DNA from: Advenella kashmirensis W13003
GTDB taxonomy: Bacteria > Pseudomonadota > Gammaproteobacteria > Burkholderiales > Burkholderiaceae_B
Length of the DNA: 64,000 nucleotides
Direction of reading: 5' to 3'
Assembly: GCF_000506985.1 (NCBI RefSeq)
Contig: NZ_KI650982.1
Location: 124,001-188,000, forward strand
Each line of letters starts with the position of its first letter. Position 1 is the first letter of the stretch. The notes under the pieces were generated by a model that was not told the DNA's origin, did not search any database, and saw only the letters and a list, made by a program, of their open reading frames with translations. Below, piece after piece: positions 49,734-58,833 of the stretch. The position numbers and the translations under genes are program-made.

Positions 49734-49982
49734 ATGGCACTCCACACTGAACTTCCGATACATAAGGAGGCATACAACCTCCTGGACACCCTGCTGCAGT
49801 TGGCAAAACACCTGCCACGCGACATGAAGGTACTAATTGGCACCAAATGGCGCGACGAAGGCATGTATGTCCTTGAAATGGTCTTCAAGGCCAACGGCAG
49901 CATGGACAAAATCAGATTACAGATTGAATCGCTGCAGGGTCGACTGGATGAGTTTATGCAGACAGAACTGGAGGAAATATGA
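49734..49982 (+). CDS. Avd-like DGR accessory protein, shortened
   Basis: 82 aa. The N-terminus MALHTELPIHKEAYNLLDTL, the PRDMKVLIG block and FKANGSMDK match the four-helix-bundle Avd proteins that bind DGR template RNA and reverse transcriptase. Typical members are about 115-125 aa and end in further helices; this one departs after residue ~58 and stops early, overlapping the next gene as ATGA. It follows target gene C at 14 bases. Probably an Avd remnant left by loss of downstream TR and RT, or a divergent short form. Call based on remembered family pattern. Confidence 0.6.
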   Translation: MALHTELPIHKEAYNLLDTLLQLAKHLPRDMKVLIGTKWRDEGMYVLEMVFKANGSMDKIRLQIESLQGRLDEFMQTELEEI

Positions 49983-50521
49983 AGGAACGCCCGATACTCT
50001 TTTCGGCGCCTATGGTAAGAGCTTTGCTGGCCGGCAACAAAACGCAAACACGTCGGATCCTCAAAAGCCAGGGATCTGCGACAAAAGCGACGCTCGGGTT
50101 GGCGAATTGCCATCTTGGCCAGCCTGGCGACCGCCTTTGGGTACGAGAGACGTTCGCTCATATCTATCGTGGGAATGACAAGCCAGAAAGCAGACGTTCT
50201 GATGACGTCGCTTACAAAGCAGACGGATTCTCAGTTGACCCATACGTGTATGGGCCATGGAAACCAAGCATCCATATACCGCGCTGGGCCAGCCGCATCA
50301 ATCTGGTAATCAAATCGGTGCGCGTCGAGCGCCTCCAGGATATCAGCGAGGCCGATGCACTCGCCGAGGGCATCACCTACGGCCAGTTGCCTGATAATCC
50401 GCATGACCAGCAGCGAGCCCGAACCTGGTATCGAGGCCTCTGGGAGCAGATTAATGGCGCCGGATCCTGGGAGGCGAACCCATTCGTCTGGGTGATTGAG
50501 TTTGAAAGGATTGAGAAATGA
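49979..50521 (+). CDS. Phage protein with ASCH-like (PUA-related) domain
   Basis: 180 aa. N-terminus MKERPILFSAPMVRALLAGNKTQTRR is characteristic of a phage family related to ASCH/PUA RNA-binding folds. GDRLWVRETFAHIYRG and ASRINLVIKSVRVERLQDISEADALAEG support it. Role unknown; possibly RNA or modified-nucleotide binding. Coupled to the Avd-like gene by ATGA. A 19-codon frame follows at 50518-50577. Confidence 0.65.
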   Translation: MKERPILFSAPMVRALLAGNKTQTRRILKSQGSATKATLGLANCHLGQPGDRLWVRETFAHIYRGNDKPESRRSDDVAYKADGFSVDPYVYGPWKPSIHIPRWASRINLVIKSVRVERLQDISEADALAEGITYGQLPDNPHDQQRARTWYRGLWEQINGAGSWEANPFVWVIEFERIEK

Positions 50522-50602
50522 CCGACGCCATACGCCGAATGCTGGCAATCACTAAGAAAGAATGGAACCTGCCTTGAGCGATCTTTTTGTTGGAGCAATG
50601 AA

Positions 50603-50809
50603 ATGAATATCCTAACCCTATCAGACGATGAAATCGAGGAAATTACCCAGCGCAAACACCGATCTGCACAGGTGCGGGTACTTAATCAGCTTAAAATCCC
50701 CTGCGCGTTCAGGCCTGACCGATCTATTGTCGTATTGCGATCGGCAGTTATAAAAACCCTCGGAAACTCAATTCCATCCAGTACTGGCCGGCCAAAATTA
50801 CGACTATGA
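50603..50809 (+). CDS. DUF4224 protein
   Basis: 68 aa with the DUF4224 pattern LSDDEIEEITQRKHRSAQVRVLNQLKIPCAFRPDRS. These small proteins are found directly before phage integrases, overlapping them as ATGA as here. A role as excisionase-like factor is plausible by position, and no other Xis candidate is visible. GGAG lies upstream. Confidence 0.75.
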   Translation: MNILTLSDDEIEEITQRKHRSAQVRVLNQLKIPCAFRPDRSIVVLRSAVIKTLGNSIPSSTGRPKLRL

Positions 50810-51795
50810 GCAGACCACGAAAAAAAGACAAGCACTTACCCCCGTGTGTCCATGAGAAGCACGGCGCTTTCTACTATGTCAAAAAGGGCAAATGGAATCC
50901 AATTGGCAAAACCCTCGCCGAAGCGCTGGAGAATTATGCCAGACACGTCGATCAACCCCGCGGCGGCATGCCTGCTCTGATTGAAAAGGTCCTGACCTAC
51001 ATCAAGCCGTCCCTATCTGACAACACCTACGACCAGTATCGACAGGCAGCAACCCGACTGAATAAGATTCTCGCTGAGTTTGCCCCCGATCAGGTCATGA
51101 CAAAGCATGTGGCGGAAATCAAAGTCAGCCTATCTGACACACCGGCAATGGCAAACCGGATCCTCAGTTTTTTGAAAGTTGTGTTTCAGCATGCCGTGGA
51201 GTGGCAGATGGTGGATTCAAACCCCTGTATTGGGATCAAACGCCACAAAGAAGGCCGGCGGGAACGATACATCACGGATGAGGAATATATCGCCATTTAT
51301 GACCACGCCAATATCCGCCTCAAATCCATTATGGAGATTCTATACCTTACCGGCCAACGGATCAGTGATGTATTGTCGATCAGATGTGACGATATATCCG
51401 AATCAGGGATATCGTTCACCCAGAAGAAAACCGGCGCCAAATTGACGTGCGGCATGACGCCGGAGCTACAAGACGCCATACAGCGCGCCAAAGCCCTCCA
51501 TGGCAGGAAAGAGTATCCCTTTCTGTTTGTGAGCCGATATGGGCGGGAATTGACGTATGGGGGCCTCCGTGACACGTGGAGGGAAGCAGTCAAGTCTGCG
51601 GGCGTTGTGGATGCCAATATCCATGACCTGCGGGCAAAATCGCTCACGGACGCTAAAAAACAGGGGATTGACGCGACCGCCCTGGCGGGACACACAACCG
51701 CGCGCCAGACAGAGCGCTACATTCGAAACCGTCAATCTCCGGTTGTAAGCATACCGAAATTAAGCCCAGCACTGCGCCGGAAGATCGTAAAATAG
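50806..51795 (+). CDS. int: Phage tyrosine integrase
   Basis: 329 aa. Catalytic residues visible: Arg185 (TGQRISD), His273-x-x-Arg276 (HDLRAK), His296 (GHTTARQ) and nucleophile Tyr305 (TERYI). The N-terminal arm-binding part is short and basic (MSRPRKKDKH). It mediates recombination at the mutS core. Its stop is 39 bases before mutS, and its 3' end is itself the copy of the host mutS leader (51776-51803), so int coding sequence and mutS control sequence coincide. Same direction as mutS. Confidence 0.93.
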   Translation: MSRPRKKDKHLPPCVHEKHGAFYYVKKGKWNPIGKTLAEALENYARHVDQPRGGMPALIEKVLTYIKPSLSDNTYDQYRQAATRLNKILAEFAPDQVMTKHVAEIKVSLSDTPAMANRILSFLKVVFQHAVEWQMVDSNPCIGIKRHKEGRRERYITDEEYIAIYDHANIRLKSIMEILYLTGQRISDVLSIRCDDISESGISFTQKKTGAKLTCGMTPELQDAIQRAKALHGRKEYPFLFVSRYGRELTYGGLRDTWREAVKSAGVVDANIHDLRAKSLTDAKKQGIDATALAGHTTARQTERYIRNRQSPVVSIPKLSPALRRKIVK

Positions 51796-51803
51796 CCGAT
51801 TGA
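51776..51803 (+). promoter_or_regulatory. Phage copy of the mutS leader (within the int 3' end)
   Basis: Matches 13531-13558 at 26 of 28 bases with TAAAAT at 51788-51793 preserved, 32-59 bases upstream of the active mutS ATG. It doubles as the last codons of int (RRKIVK-stop) and the bases after it. Probably keeps a mutS promoter element in place after integration; no clear -35 is seen. Confidence 0.55.
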
Positions 51804-51814
51804 AAACGGATTTA

Positions 51815-51831
51815 TTTTAGACAGTCTAAAA
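51815..51831. repeat. Perfect 17-bp palindrome between int and mutS
   Basis: TTTTAGAC-A-GTCTAAAA, 3 bases before the mutS ATG. It contains the motif found twice at the left phage end and has no counterpart in the displaced host leader. Candidate integrase/Xis arm site or operator. Bound protein here would cover the mutS translation start region. Confidence 0.55.
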
Positions 51832-51834
51832 CCA

Positions 51835-54468
51835 ATGGTCGAAGAACCCAATAAACATGCGCCTTCCGGCCACACCCCCATGATGCAGCAATATCTGCGC
51901 CTTAAGCTGGAGGCGGGATCGGTGTTGCTGTTTTATCGCATGGGCGATTTCTATGAAATGTTCTATGACGACGCCGAAAAAGCGGCCAGGCTGCTCAATC
52001 TGACACTGACCAAGCGCGGCAACTCCAATGGCCAGCCTATTCCTATGGCGGGCGTGCCTGTTCATGCCATGGAAACTTATCTGGCGCGCCTGGTGGCACT
52101 GGGAGAGTCTGTCGCCATCTGCGAGCAGATCGGTGACCCGGCCACCAGTAAAGGGCCGGTCGAGCGAAAAATCGTGCGTATTGTTACGCCAGGAACGCTA
52201 ACCGACGAGACGCTGCTGCCTTCCAAACTGGATCGCCCTCTTCTGTCGGTGTTCCTGCCTGCCAAAGGCAAATCGCCCAAATATGGCCTGGCCTGGCTCA
52301 ATCTGGCCAGCGGCCAGTTCAAGGTCACGCAATGCGATCAGGAGGCGCTGGAATCGGAAATCCATCGCATCGCCCCGGCAGAAATTGTCCATGCCGACTC
52401 CTTCGCACTTCAGACCAAATTTACCGGCTCAATCAGTCACACCGCCGACTGGCACTACGACATGAACGATGCCGACGCACTGCTGTGCCGGCATTTTAAA
52501 ATCGATTCGCTCGCCAGCTTCGGCATGACCGATATGCCGGCGGCCATTTGTGCTGCCGGTGCCCTGCTGCGTTATGTCGAGCGCACGCAGACCCAATCGC
52601 TGTCGCATGTCCAGCACATCATGGTCGATCATGCTCTGGATTATCTGGTGCTCGATCCGGTCACCCGAAAGAATCTGGAGATCACCGAGACAATCAGCGG
52701 TGAAACACGCCCCACCCTTTTTTCGCTGCTGGATCACTGCGAGACGCCGATGGGCAGCCGCATGTTGCGACACTGGCTGCATCATCCGCTGCGCTCGAAC
52801 AGCCAGATCCGCGCCCGCCAGGAAGCGGTCGCGGCCATGCTGGCTGGCCGCCCGGACGGACCGGTACACCCCCATATCGCCCTGGACAACCTGCGCACCG
52901 AATTGAACGCCTTTCCAGACCTGGAACGTATCGCCACGCGGATTGCGCTGCGCTCGGTCAGGCCACGCGAGCTGGCCAGCCTGCGCGATGCCTTGCAGCG
53001 GCTACCCCAATTGCAGGTTCTGCTGCGTAACCAGCACGCCAATGCGGCACGCCTGGACGCGCTGAACGAAGAGCTGGGTCTGGATACGCAATTGCACTCG
53101 AGCTTGCAGGCCGCCATTGCGCTTGAACCGGCTGCCATGATCCGTGACGGCGGTGTGATCGCCGAAGGTTTCGATGCCGATCTGGACGAGCTGCGCACCC
53201 TGGCCAGCGATAGCGGTGCCTTTCTTGTCGAACTCGAAGCGCGGGAGCGCGAACGCACCGGCATTGCCAATCTGCGGGTTGAATTTAACCGGGTCCATGG
53301 ATTTTTTATCGAGGTCTCCAAGGGGCAGGTCGACAAAGTACCCGCAGACTACCGGCGCCGACAGACGCTGAAAAATGTCGAACGCTATATCACACCTGAA
53401 TTGAAAGGCTTCGAAGACAAAGTATTGTCTGCACGCGACCGGTCGCTCTCACGCGAGAAATGGCTGTACGACCAGTTGCTCGACACGCTGCACGCCTGGG
53501 TGACGCCGTTGCAGCGTTGCGCGCAGGCCATCGCCGAACTGGACGTTTACCTGGCACTGGCCAGCCATGCGCGCGATAACGAATGGATCGCGCCGCAACT
53601 GGCCGACTCCCCGATTATCGATATCGAAGCAGGCCGACATCCTGTGGTCGAACACACGATTGAGCAATTTACTCCCAACAGTTGCCAGATGGATTCCGAT
53701 CGGCGCATGCTGCTGATCACGGGTCCGAACATGGGTGGTAAGTCCACCTATATGCGGCAGACGGCCCTGATCGTGCTGCTGGCGCGCATGGGCAGCTTTG
53801 TGCCGGCCAGCGGCGCAACCATCGGGGTGATTGATCGCATTTTCACCCGCATTGGCGCCGCCGATGATCTGGCCGGCGGTCAGTCCACCTTCATGATGGA
53901 AATGACCGAAGCGGCAACCATTCTGGCTGCCAGCACCCCCAATAGCCTGGTCCTGATGGACGAAATTGGTCGCGGCACCTCTACCTATGACGGCCTGTCA
54001 CTGGCCTGGGCCATTGCGTGCCGGCTGCTGGACCACAATCATGCGCTCACGCTCTTTGCCACACACTACTTTGAAATTACCCGCCTGCCGGATCTGAACC
54101 CGGCGGCGCTCAATGTACATTTGGCTGCGACCGAAGCAGCCAGCGGCCTTGTCTTTTTACATGAAGTTCAAAGCGGCCCGGCCAGCCGCAGCTACGGGAT
54201 TCAGGTCGCGCAGCGCGCGGGCCTGCCTGTTGCCGTTATTCGCCAGGCCAAGCGGGAGCTGGATCGCCTGGAAAGCCAGGCCGGCGATATTTCACAACTC
54301 AATCTGTTCAGCGCCACACACGAAAGCGATGATCAACACAGCGATGATGCGCTTGAGCTGACCGCCTTCCGCGAGGCGCTGCAGGGGTTCGACCCCGACA
54401 ACATGAGTCCGCGCGAAGCGCTGGACGCCCTGTACAAACTGCATAATCGATTTGGCGGAGAATCATGA
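51835..54468 (+). CDS. mutS: DNA mismatch repair protein MutS (phage-supplied N-terminus)
   Basis: 877 aa, full length. The mismatch-contacting Phe-x-Glu is at 39-41 (MGDFYEMF), the ATPase Walker A is [15 protein letters not shown] and Walker [17 protein letters not shown]. Residues 1-10 ([10 protein letters not shown]) and the leader come from the prophage; the host version (MPAEPN...) is stranded at 13591. The join at residues 11-19 is the attR core. No ribosome site is obvious in either version. It is overlapped by the next gene (4 bases). MutS should be functional because the altered residues precede the mismatch-binding domain core. Confidence 0.95.
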   Translation: MVEEPNKHAPSGHTPMMQQYLRLKLEAGSVLLFYRMGDFYEMFYDDAEKAARLLNLTLTKRGNSNGQPIPMAGVPVHAMETYLARLVALGESVAICEQIGDPATSKGPVERKIVRIVTPGTLTDETLLPSKLDRPLLSVFLPAKGKSPKYGLAWLNLASGQFKVTQCDQEALESEIHRIAPAEIVHADSFALQTKFTGSISHTADWHYDMNDADALLCRHFKIDSLASFGMTDMPAAICAAGALLRYVERTQTQSLSHVQHIMVDHALDYLVLDPVTRKNLEITETISGETRPTLFSLLDHCETPMGSRMLRHWLHHPLRSNSQIRARQEAVAAMLAGRPDGPVHPHIALDNLRTELNAFPDLERIATRIALRSVRPRELASLRDALQRLPQLQVLLRNQHANAARLDALNEELGLDTQLHSSLQAAIALEPAAMIRDGGVIAEGFDADLDELRTLASDSGAFLVELEARERERTGIANLRVEFNRVHGFFIEVSKGQVDKVPADYRRRQTLKNVERYITPELKGFEDKVLSARDRSLSREKWLYDQLLDTLHAWVTPLQRCAQAIAELDVYLALASHARDNEWIAPQLADSPIIDIEAGRHPVVEHTIEQFTPNSCQMDSDRRMLLITGPNMGGKSTYMRQTALIVLLARMGSFVPASGATIGVIDRIFTRIGAADDLAGGQSTFMMEMTEAATILAASTPNSLVLMDEIGRGTSTYDGLSLAWAIACRLLDHNHALTLFATHYFEITRLPDLNPAALNVHLAATEAASGLVFLHEVQSGPASRSYGIQVAQRAGLPVAVIRQAKRELDRLESQAGDISQLNLFSATHESDDQHSDDALELTAFREALQGFDPDNMSPREALDALYKLHNRFGGES
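51863..51890 (+). repeat. attR core (28-bp direct repeat, codons 10-19 of mutS)
   Basis: Identical to 13619-13646. To the right is host mutS, to the left phage DNA that mimics the mutS 5' end. After the core the two copies differ at once (GTAC against ATAT). Confidence 0.88.
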
Positions 54469-55655
54469 AACCTATCAACATTGACGCGCCCATGACATTG
54501 CTGGGTGGCCGCAGCGCGGCCAATTTCATGAAAAACTACTGGCAGAAAAAACCGTTGCTGATCCGCAAGGCGGTTGAGGCCGGGCACAGCTGCCCGCTGC
54601 CGCCTGCAAGGTTAAAGAAGCTTGCCAAACAGGATGATGTGGAATCACGCCTGATCTGGCAGGAAAACGGGCAATGGAATATGGAAAACGGCCCGTTCTC
54701 GCGCTTTCCGAAAGTAGCCGAGCCGAACTGGTCACTATTGGTACAAAGCGTCGATCTGCATGATGATGTCACCGCAGAACTGATGCAACAATTCCGTTTT
54801 ATTCCCGACGCCCGGCTCGACGACATCATGATCAGCCTGGCCTCGTTGGGCGGCGGCGTCGGCCCGCATTTTGACAGCTATGATGTCTTCCTGTTGCAAG
54901 GCCGCGGCCAGCGACGCTGGCGCATCAGTCAGCAGACCGATTTGTCACTCGTTCCCGACATCCCGTGTAAAATTTTGCAGCACTTTGCGCCTGAAGAAGA
55001 GTTTGTCCTGGAGCCCGGCGATATGCTGTATCTGCCGCCCCATGTTGCGCATGATGGCATTTCGCTTTCCGACGAGTGTATTACCGTTTCCATCGGCTTT
55101 CGGGCACCTCCGCTGGCCGTACTGGCGCGAGGCCTGCTTGAAGTGGCTGCCGACCAGTTAAGCGCACGCGCCGGGCTCGGTTTTGGTCCCTATTCAACAC
55201 CAGCGTTACCGGGGCCGGATTTGTCGGGTATGTTTCGCGACAAAGGCCTGGCAGCGACGGAGACCCCGGCCGCTTTGCCCGAGGAACTCATCAGCAGTGC
55301 GCTGGCTGCCGTGCAGAAAATTGACTTTACCGAACGCATGGCCGCCCGCTTTCTGGGCTGCTGGCTGACCGAACCCAATTCACTGTCTGTTTTCCCAATC
55401 GCAGAAGACATGATCGATATTGAAGACGTGATCGATCGCAACGGCAGCCTGCAACTGGACCGTCGCAGCCGCATGATCTATCGCGGGGCTGACGTGTTTA
55501 TCAATGGCGAAGCACTGGAGACGAAGTCCAATGCCCTTCTGAGAAAATTTGCCGACACTCGCAGGCTTGAGACACGTGATCTGAAAAAAGCCAACGCCGC
55601 AACGCTGACCCTGTTGCAGGAATGGCTGGATGATGGTTGGGTTATCGCCACGTAA
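54465..55655 (+). CDS. roxA: JmjC/cupin ribosomal oxygenase (YcfD-like, L16 arginine hydroxylase)
   Basis: 396 aa. Fe(II)/2-oxoglutarate oxygenase of the YcfD/ROX family, which hydroxylates an Arg of ribosomal protein L16 in E. coli. The iron-binding HxD is in [17 protein letters not shown] and the second His in [17 protein letters not shown] follows the Arg/Trp-rich GQRRW. N-terminal [17 protein letters not shown] is the family start. Overlaps mutS as ATGA, so coexpression is likely. Symbol by family only. Confidence 0.82.
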   Translation: MKPINIDAPMTLLGGRSAANFMKNYWQKKPLLIRKAVEAGHSCPLPPARLKKLAKQDDVESRLIWQENGQWNMENGPFSRFPKVAEPNWSLLVQSVDLHDDVTAELMQQFRFIPDARLDDIMISLASLGGGVGPHFDSYDVFLLQGRGQRRWRISQQTDLSLVPDIPCKILQHFAPEEEFVLEPGDMLYLPPHVAHDGISLSDECITVSIGFRAPPLAVLARGLLEVAADQLSARAGLGFGPYSTPALPGPDLSGMFRDKGLAATETPAALPEELISSALAAVQKIDFTERMAARFLGCWLTEPNSLSVFPIAEDMIDIEDVIDRNGSLQLDRRSRMIYRGADVFINGEALETKSNALLRKFADTRRLETRDLKKANAATLTLLQEWLDDGWVIAT

Positions 55656-55684
55656 AAAGCGGTAGTTCGACTGAGACGAGGGTA

Positions 55685-55722
55685 TAAAAAAAGGTCCGAC
55701 ATGGATTTTGTCGGACCTTTTT
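55685..55722. terminator. Bidirectional terminator
   Basis: A long stem (GGTCCGACA with TGTCGGACC) flanked by A run on the left and T run on the right, so that it can terminate both mutS-roxA (+) and bamC (-). Confidence 0.85.
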
Positions 55723-55758
55723 GTTTTGAACATCTCCAGTGCGATGAGCTGATATCGA

Positions 55759-56880
55759 TTACATCCGCTCGCCAAGCACCGTCAGGATACGACGTGCTGT
55801 CGCGCTGTTGTCTGCCTGCCCTTCTTCGTTACGTACCGTCACAACAGACTGATTGCCTTCGGAGGTGACCACGATCGTGTAAGGCAAGGGAGTGAGATTA
55901 CCCTTGTCTCCCCACAGGCGACTGATAAAGTTGGACGCCTGACGCTTCTCGCCGGTGTCGGTATCCAGATAACGAACCACATAGGTGCCGGCTTGAGGAT
56001 CACGGCGATCGACCGTGAATCCGGCTGAATTGATCGCTGCCCCGACCTGATTATAAGCCTGACTCTGGCCCATTTGCAGCGGCAGCGCGGCGGCATCGGC
56101 CATCACGACAGGATGGGTTGGCGCGGCGGCGGCCGCCGCGCTCTGGCGAACCTGGGCTTCAGCCTGCTGTTTGGTTGCCCCCAGAAATACCATGAGCCGC
56201 GACAGCATGGCCGCGTTCAGACCGGGATCTTCCTTGGCTGGCAGCCATTTGAATGTGGTGCCATCCCGATCCATTGGTGTTTCGACCATGCGTTCATGGC
56301 TGATAAACACCAATGTCTTGCCGTTGGAGCGCTCCAGACGAGTGCGGAAGCGTTCTCGCTCACCACTGTCTTCAACCATATTGATGATGGAGCCTAGCGC
56401 ACGATTCAACAGGTTGCCCGGAATTTTTGCGCGATTTTCGGCCCAATCGGTTTCAATCAGACCCGCCTGGGGATTGTCGCGATTGATAGTGAAGCCCGTA
56501 TCAACCCAGAAATCAATCAGTTTCGGATAGACTACTCCTGCCTCCTGGCTGACCTCGAGCCAGCGGTTGGCGCCGGAGCTCTGGATTTGCAGGCCGGGCG
56601 TTTGCGGCAGGACGGATGAGCCTGAAGCGGCATTTTTATTAGCCTGGGCCACGGCCTTGTTGTATTCGTTGGCCGATGCGTAGCCACCCGGAGCCTTATA
56701 TGCCGGTTTGATCTGCGAAGATGACAAATCTGGCGGCAGGCTGAGCGGATCGCCCCTTACGGTACTTTTATAGTCAACCTGTTCGGTATCACCCATGACT
56801 TCGTCCATGACGTTACATCCTGCCAGCATGGTGAGCGACAGTAAACCTGATACTGCAAGAAAGCGTGCATTCATACGCAT
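55759..56880 (-). CDS. bamC: Outer-membrane assembly lipoprotein BamC
   Basis: 373 aa lipoprotein (lipobox LAGC at about 19-22), subunit of the BAM complex that inserts beta-barrel proteins in the outer membrane. The N-terminal unstructured region (DYKSTVRGDPLSLPPDLSSSQ) is the part that contacts BamD. Two helix-grip domains follow. It is 15 bases downstream of dapA, the conserved dapA-bamC order. Confidence 0.9.
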   Translation of the reverse strand: MRMNARFLAVSGLLSLTMLAGCNVMDEVMGDTEQVDYKSTVRGDPLSLPPDLSSSQIKPAYKAPGGYASANEYNKAVAQANKNAASGSSVLPQTPGLQIQSSGANRWLEVSQEAGVVYPKLIDFWVDTGFTINRDNPQAGLIETDWAENRAKIPGNLLNRALGSIINMVEDSGERERFRTRLERSNGKTLVFISHERMVETPMDRDGTTFKWLPAKEDPGLNAAMLSRLMVFLGATKQQAEAQVRQSAAAAAAPTHPVVMADAAALPLQMGQSQAYNQVGAAINSAGFTVDRRDPQAGTYVVRYLDTDTGEKRQASNFISRLWGDKGNLTPLPYTIVVTSEGNQSVVTVRNEEGQADNSATARRILTVLGERM

Positions 56881-56895
56881 ATTCTCAATCCTATA

Positions 56896-57801
56896 TTATT
56901 TGACCAGCCCGAGATCTTTCAGGGCAGTCAGAACAGTTTCATGATGCTGGGCACCCAGATCACACATGGGGAGCCGGTACCCGGCCTGAATCAGACCCAT
57001 TTGCACAAGCGCCCATTTAACGGGAATAGGGTTGGCCTCCAGGAACAACACCTTGTTGACACGCGCCAGTTTCGTATTCAGTTCACGTGTTCGTGGGACG
57101 TCCCCAGTCCTTGCGGCAACACAAAGTTCATGCATCAGCGCAGGCGCAATATTGGCCGTCACTGAAATATTCCCGTTACCACCCAGCAGAATCAGCGCGG
57201 CGGCCGTGGGATCATCGCCGCTGAAAACCTGGAAGTGATCCGGCTTGTCCCGCATCAGCAGACCCAGGCGAGCGATATCGGCCGTTGCGTCCTTGATACC
57301 GATAATGCCCTGCACCTCGGCCAGACGCAAAACCGTATCATTGGACAGGTCTGCCACCGTGCGACCCGGCACATTGTACAACATGATAGGCAGGTCGCCT
57401 TCACGGGCAATTGCGGAAAAATGTTGGAACAAGCCTTCCTGCGTGGGCTTGTTGTAATAGGGTACCACTGACAGACCGGCGTCAGCCCCCATTTCCCTGG
57501 CTTTTTTGGTCAGGTGGATGGCTTCGGCCGTGGAATTGGCGCCAACCCCGGCAATAACTGGAATCCGGCCTGCCGTGTGTTCAACCGCGACACGGATAAG
57601 CTCGGTGTGTTCCTTCACATCCACCGTGGGAGATTCGCCCGACGTTCCCACAACCACCAGACCGTCAGACCCTTCCTGGATATGCCAGTCGATCAGCTTC
57701 TTATAGGCGTCGAAATCAATATCCCCATTGGGTTGCATTGGTGTCACCAGGGCAGGAAAACTGCCCGTGAATACAGGATATGAAGAACTGTCGACCGCCA
57801 T
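56896..57801 (-). CDS. dapA: 4-hydroxy-tetrahydrodipicolinate synthase
   Basis: 301 aa. Condenses pyruvate with aspartate semialdehyde in lysine and diaminopimelate synthesis. [16 protein letters not shown] (catalytic Tyr) and [11 protein letters not shown] (Schiff-base Lys) are all present. Unlike the aldolase-family gene at 9557, it has every hallmark of the true enzyme. First gene of the dapA-bamC operon. Confidence 0.94.
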   Translation of the reverse strand: MAVDSSSYPVFTGSFPALVTPMQPNGDIDFDAYKKLIDWHIQEGSDGLVVVGTSGESPTVDVKEHTELIRVAVEHTAGRIPVIAGVGANSTAEAIHLTKKAREMGADAGLSVVPYYNKPTQEGLFQHFSAIAREGDLPIMLYNVPGRTVADLSNDTVLRLAEVQGIIGIKDATADIARLGLLMRDKPDHFQVFSGDDPTAAALILLGGNGNISVTANIAPALMHELCVAARTGDVPRTRELNTKLARVNKVLFLEANPIPVKWALVQMGLIQAGYRLPMCDLGAQHHETVLTALKDLGLVK

Positions 57802-58009
57802 GATAGAAACGTCCAGAAAAGGTTGATGTTAATTTGAACAAACTGCCCCACGGGGAGCTAATTCGGTAGTTTAATTGAAATGCGTAAAATTAATAGAAAA
57901 TTTGATGACAAATCCGTAAAACCCATTACAGACGACGTCGGCCCCGATGCGCCGGCTGTGCCAGGCGACAATGGCAAATGATTTACGAGCCTGTATTTTT
58001 GTTGGGAAC

Positions 58010-58639
58010 TTACTCGGCCAGACCGATAGTAGCCGGGTCTCCCGCTCCTCGCCGGACAATTTCCGGTGTCGCCGTGGTCAGATCAATCACCGTGGTGGGC
58101 TGGATCGGGCACGATCCGCTGGCGATAACACCGGCAAGCGCATGGCCATAGCGATCGGTAATCTCGTGCGGATCATTCAGGGGCATGTCCTCGCCATCCG
58201 GGATCAGCGAGGTCGAAAGCAGCGGCGCGCCCAGCTCTTCGATCAGCATCAAGGTAACCGGATGATCCGGCACGCGTACGCCAATGGTCTTTCTCGAGGG
58301 ATGGGAAACTCGTCTGGGCACGTCTTTGGTCGCTTCCAGAATAAAGGTCCAGGGGCCGGGGGTGGCGTTTTTGAGTAAACGATACTGCGCGTTGTCGACT
58401 TTGGCGAATTTGGCAATTTCTGCCAGATCACGCACCAGCAACGTCAGGTGATGCCGATCATCCAGCCCACGCAGGCGGCGCAATCCGTCCGCAGCCGCTT
58501 TATCATCCAGGCGGGCGACCAGCGCATAGCTGGAATCGGTGGGTATGGCCAATAAACGGCCGTTATCCAGCAATTGAGCGGCCTGCTTGAGCAGGCGCGG
58601 CTGAGGATTGACCGGATGTACATCAAACAGTATAGACAT
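58010..58639 (-). CDS. YciO/Sua5-family threonylcarbamoyl-AMP synthase-like protein
   Basis: 209 aa with the YrdC fold: LLDNGRLLAIPTDSSYALVARL, then KNATPGPWTFILEAT and TIGVRVPDHPVT. It resembles YciO more than TsaC (PTDSSY instead of PTEAVYG). YciO role is uncertain; TsaC makes threonylcarbamoyl-AMP for tRNA t6A. Not coupled to its neighbours; 58640-58731 contains no gene. Confidence 0.8.
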   Translation of the reverse strand: MSILFDVHPVNPQPRLLKQAAQLLDNGRLLAIPTDSSYALVARLDDKAAADGLRRLRGLDDRHHLTLLVRDLAEIAKFAKVDNAQYRLLKNATPGPWTFILEATKDVPRRVSHPSRKTIGVRVPDHPVTLMLIEELGAPLLSTSLIPDGEDMPLNDPHEITDRYGHALAGVIASGSCPIQPTTVIDLTTATPEIVRRGAGDPATIGLAE

Positions 58640-58731
58640 AATTGTTATTTACTCTGTGATTGGCTATGCGCCTATTGTAGCGAATTGAGTGACACATGAA
58701 GCCGCTTCGGGTTAGAATCACGGGCTAGACT

Positions 58732-58808
58732 GTCTCCGTAGCTCAATTGGATAGAGCACCCGCCTTCTAAGCGGGTGGTTGTGGGTTCGATTCCCGCCGG
58801 AGGCACCA
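58732..58808 (+). tRNA. tRNA-Arg (TCT)
   Basis: 77 bases with 7-bp acceptor stem (one G-T pair), D arm with GCTCAATTGGATAGAGC, anticodon loop CTTCTAA with anticodon TCT at 58766-58768, T arm GTGGGTTCGATTCCC and encoded CCA. Confidence 0.95.
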
Positions 58809-58833
58809 CTACTCTTTTGGCCGTTAACTTATA

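Larger units (their letters stand above)
13619..51890. mobile_element. Complete lambda/HK97-like prophage integrated in mutS
   Basis: About 38 kb between two 28-bp direct repeats in the mutS 5' coding region. It carries integrase, cI/cro/cII immunity, a VapE-type primase, Q-like late regulator, P27-type small and large terminase, portal, ClpP-type protease, HK97-type capsid, non-contractile lambda-like tail genes, fibre and lysis cassette. No essential module looks broken, so it may be inducible. Cargo includes SRAP, a putAbiC-like gene, a SLATT-like gene and three DGR-type variable proteins. A recognisable homologous recombination module is missing. Confidence 0.93.

Noticed and set aside
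13619-51890. Reverse transcriptase gene in the prophage
   Set aside because: I inspected the larger frames on both strands for RT blocks (YxDD and neighbours) and found none; the big unassigned proteins read as DUF2303, ASCH-like and structural proteins.
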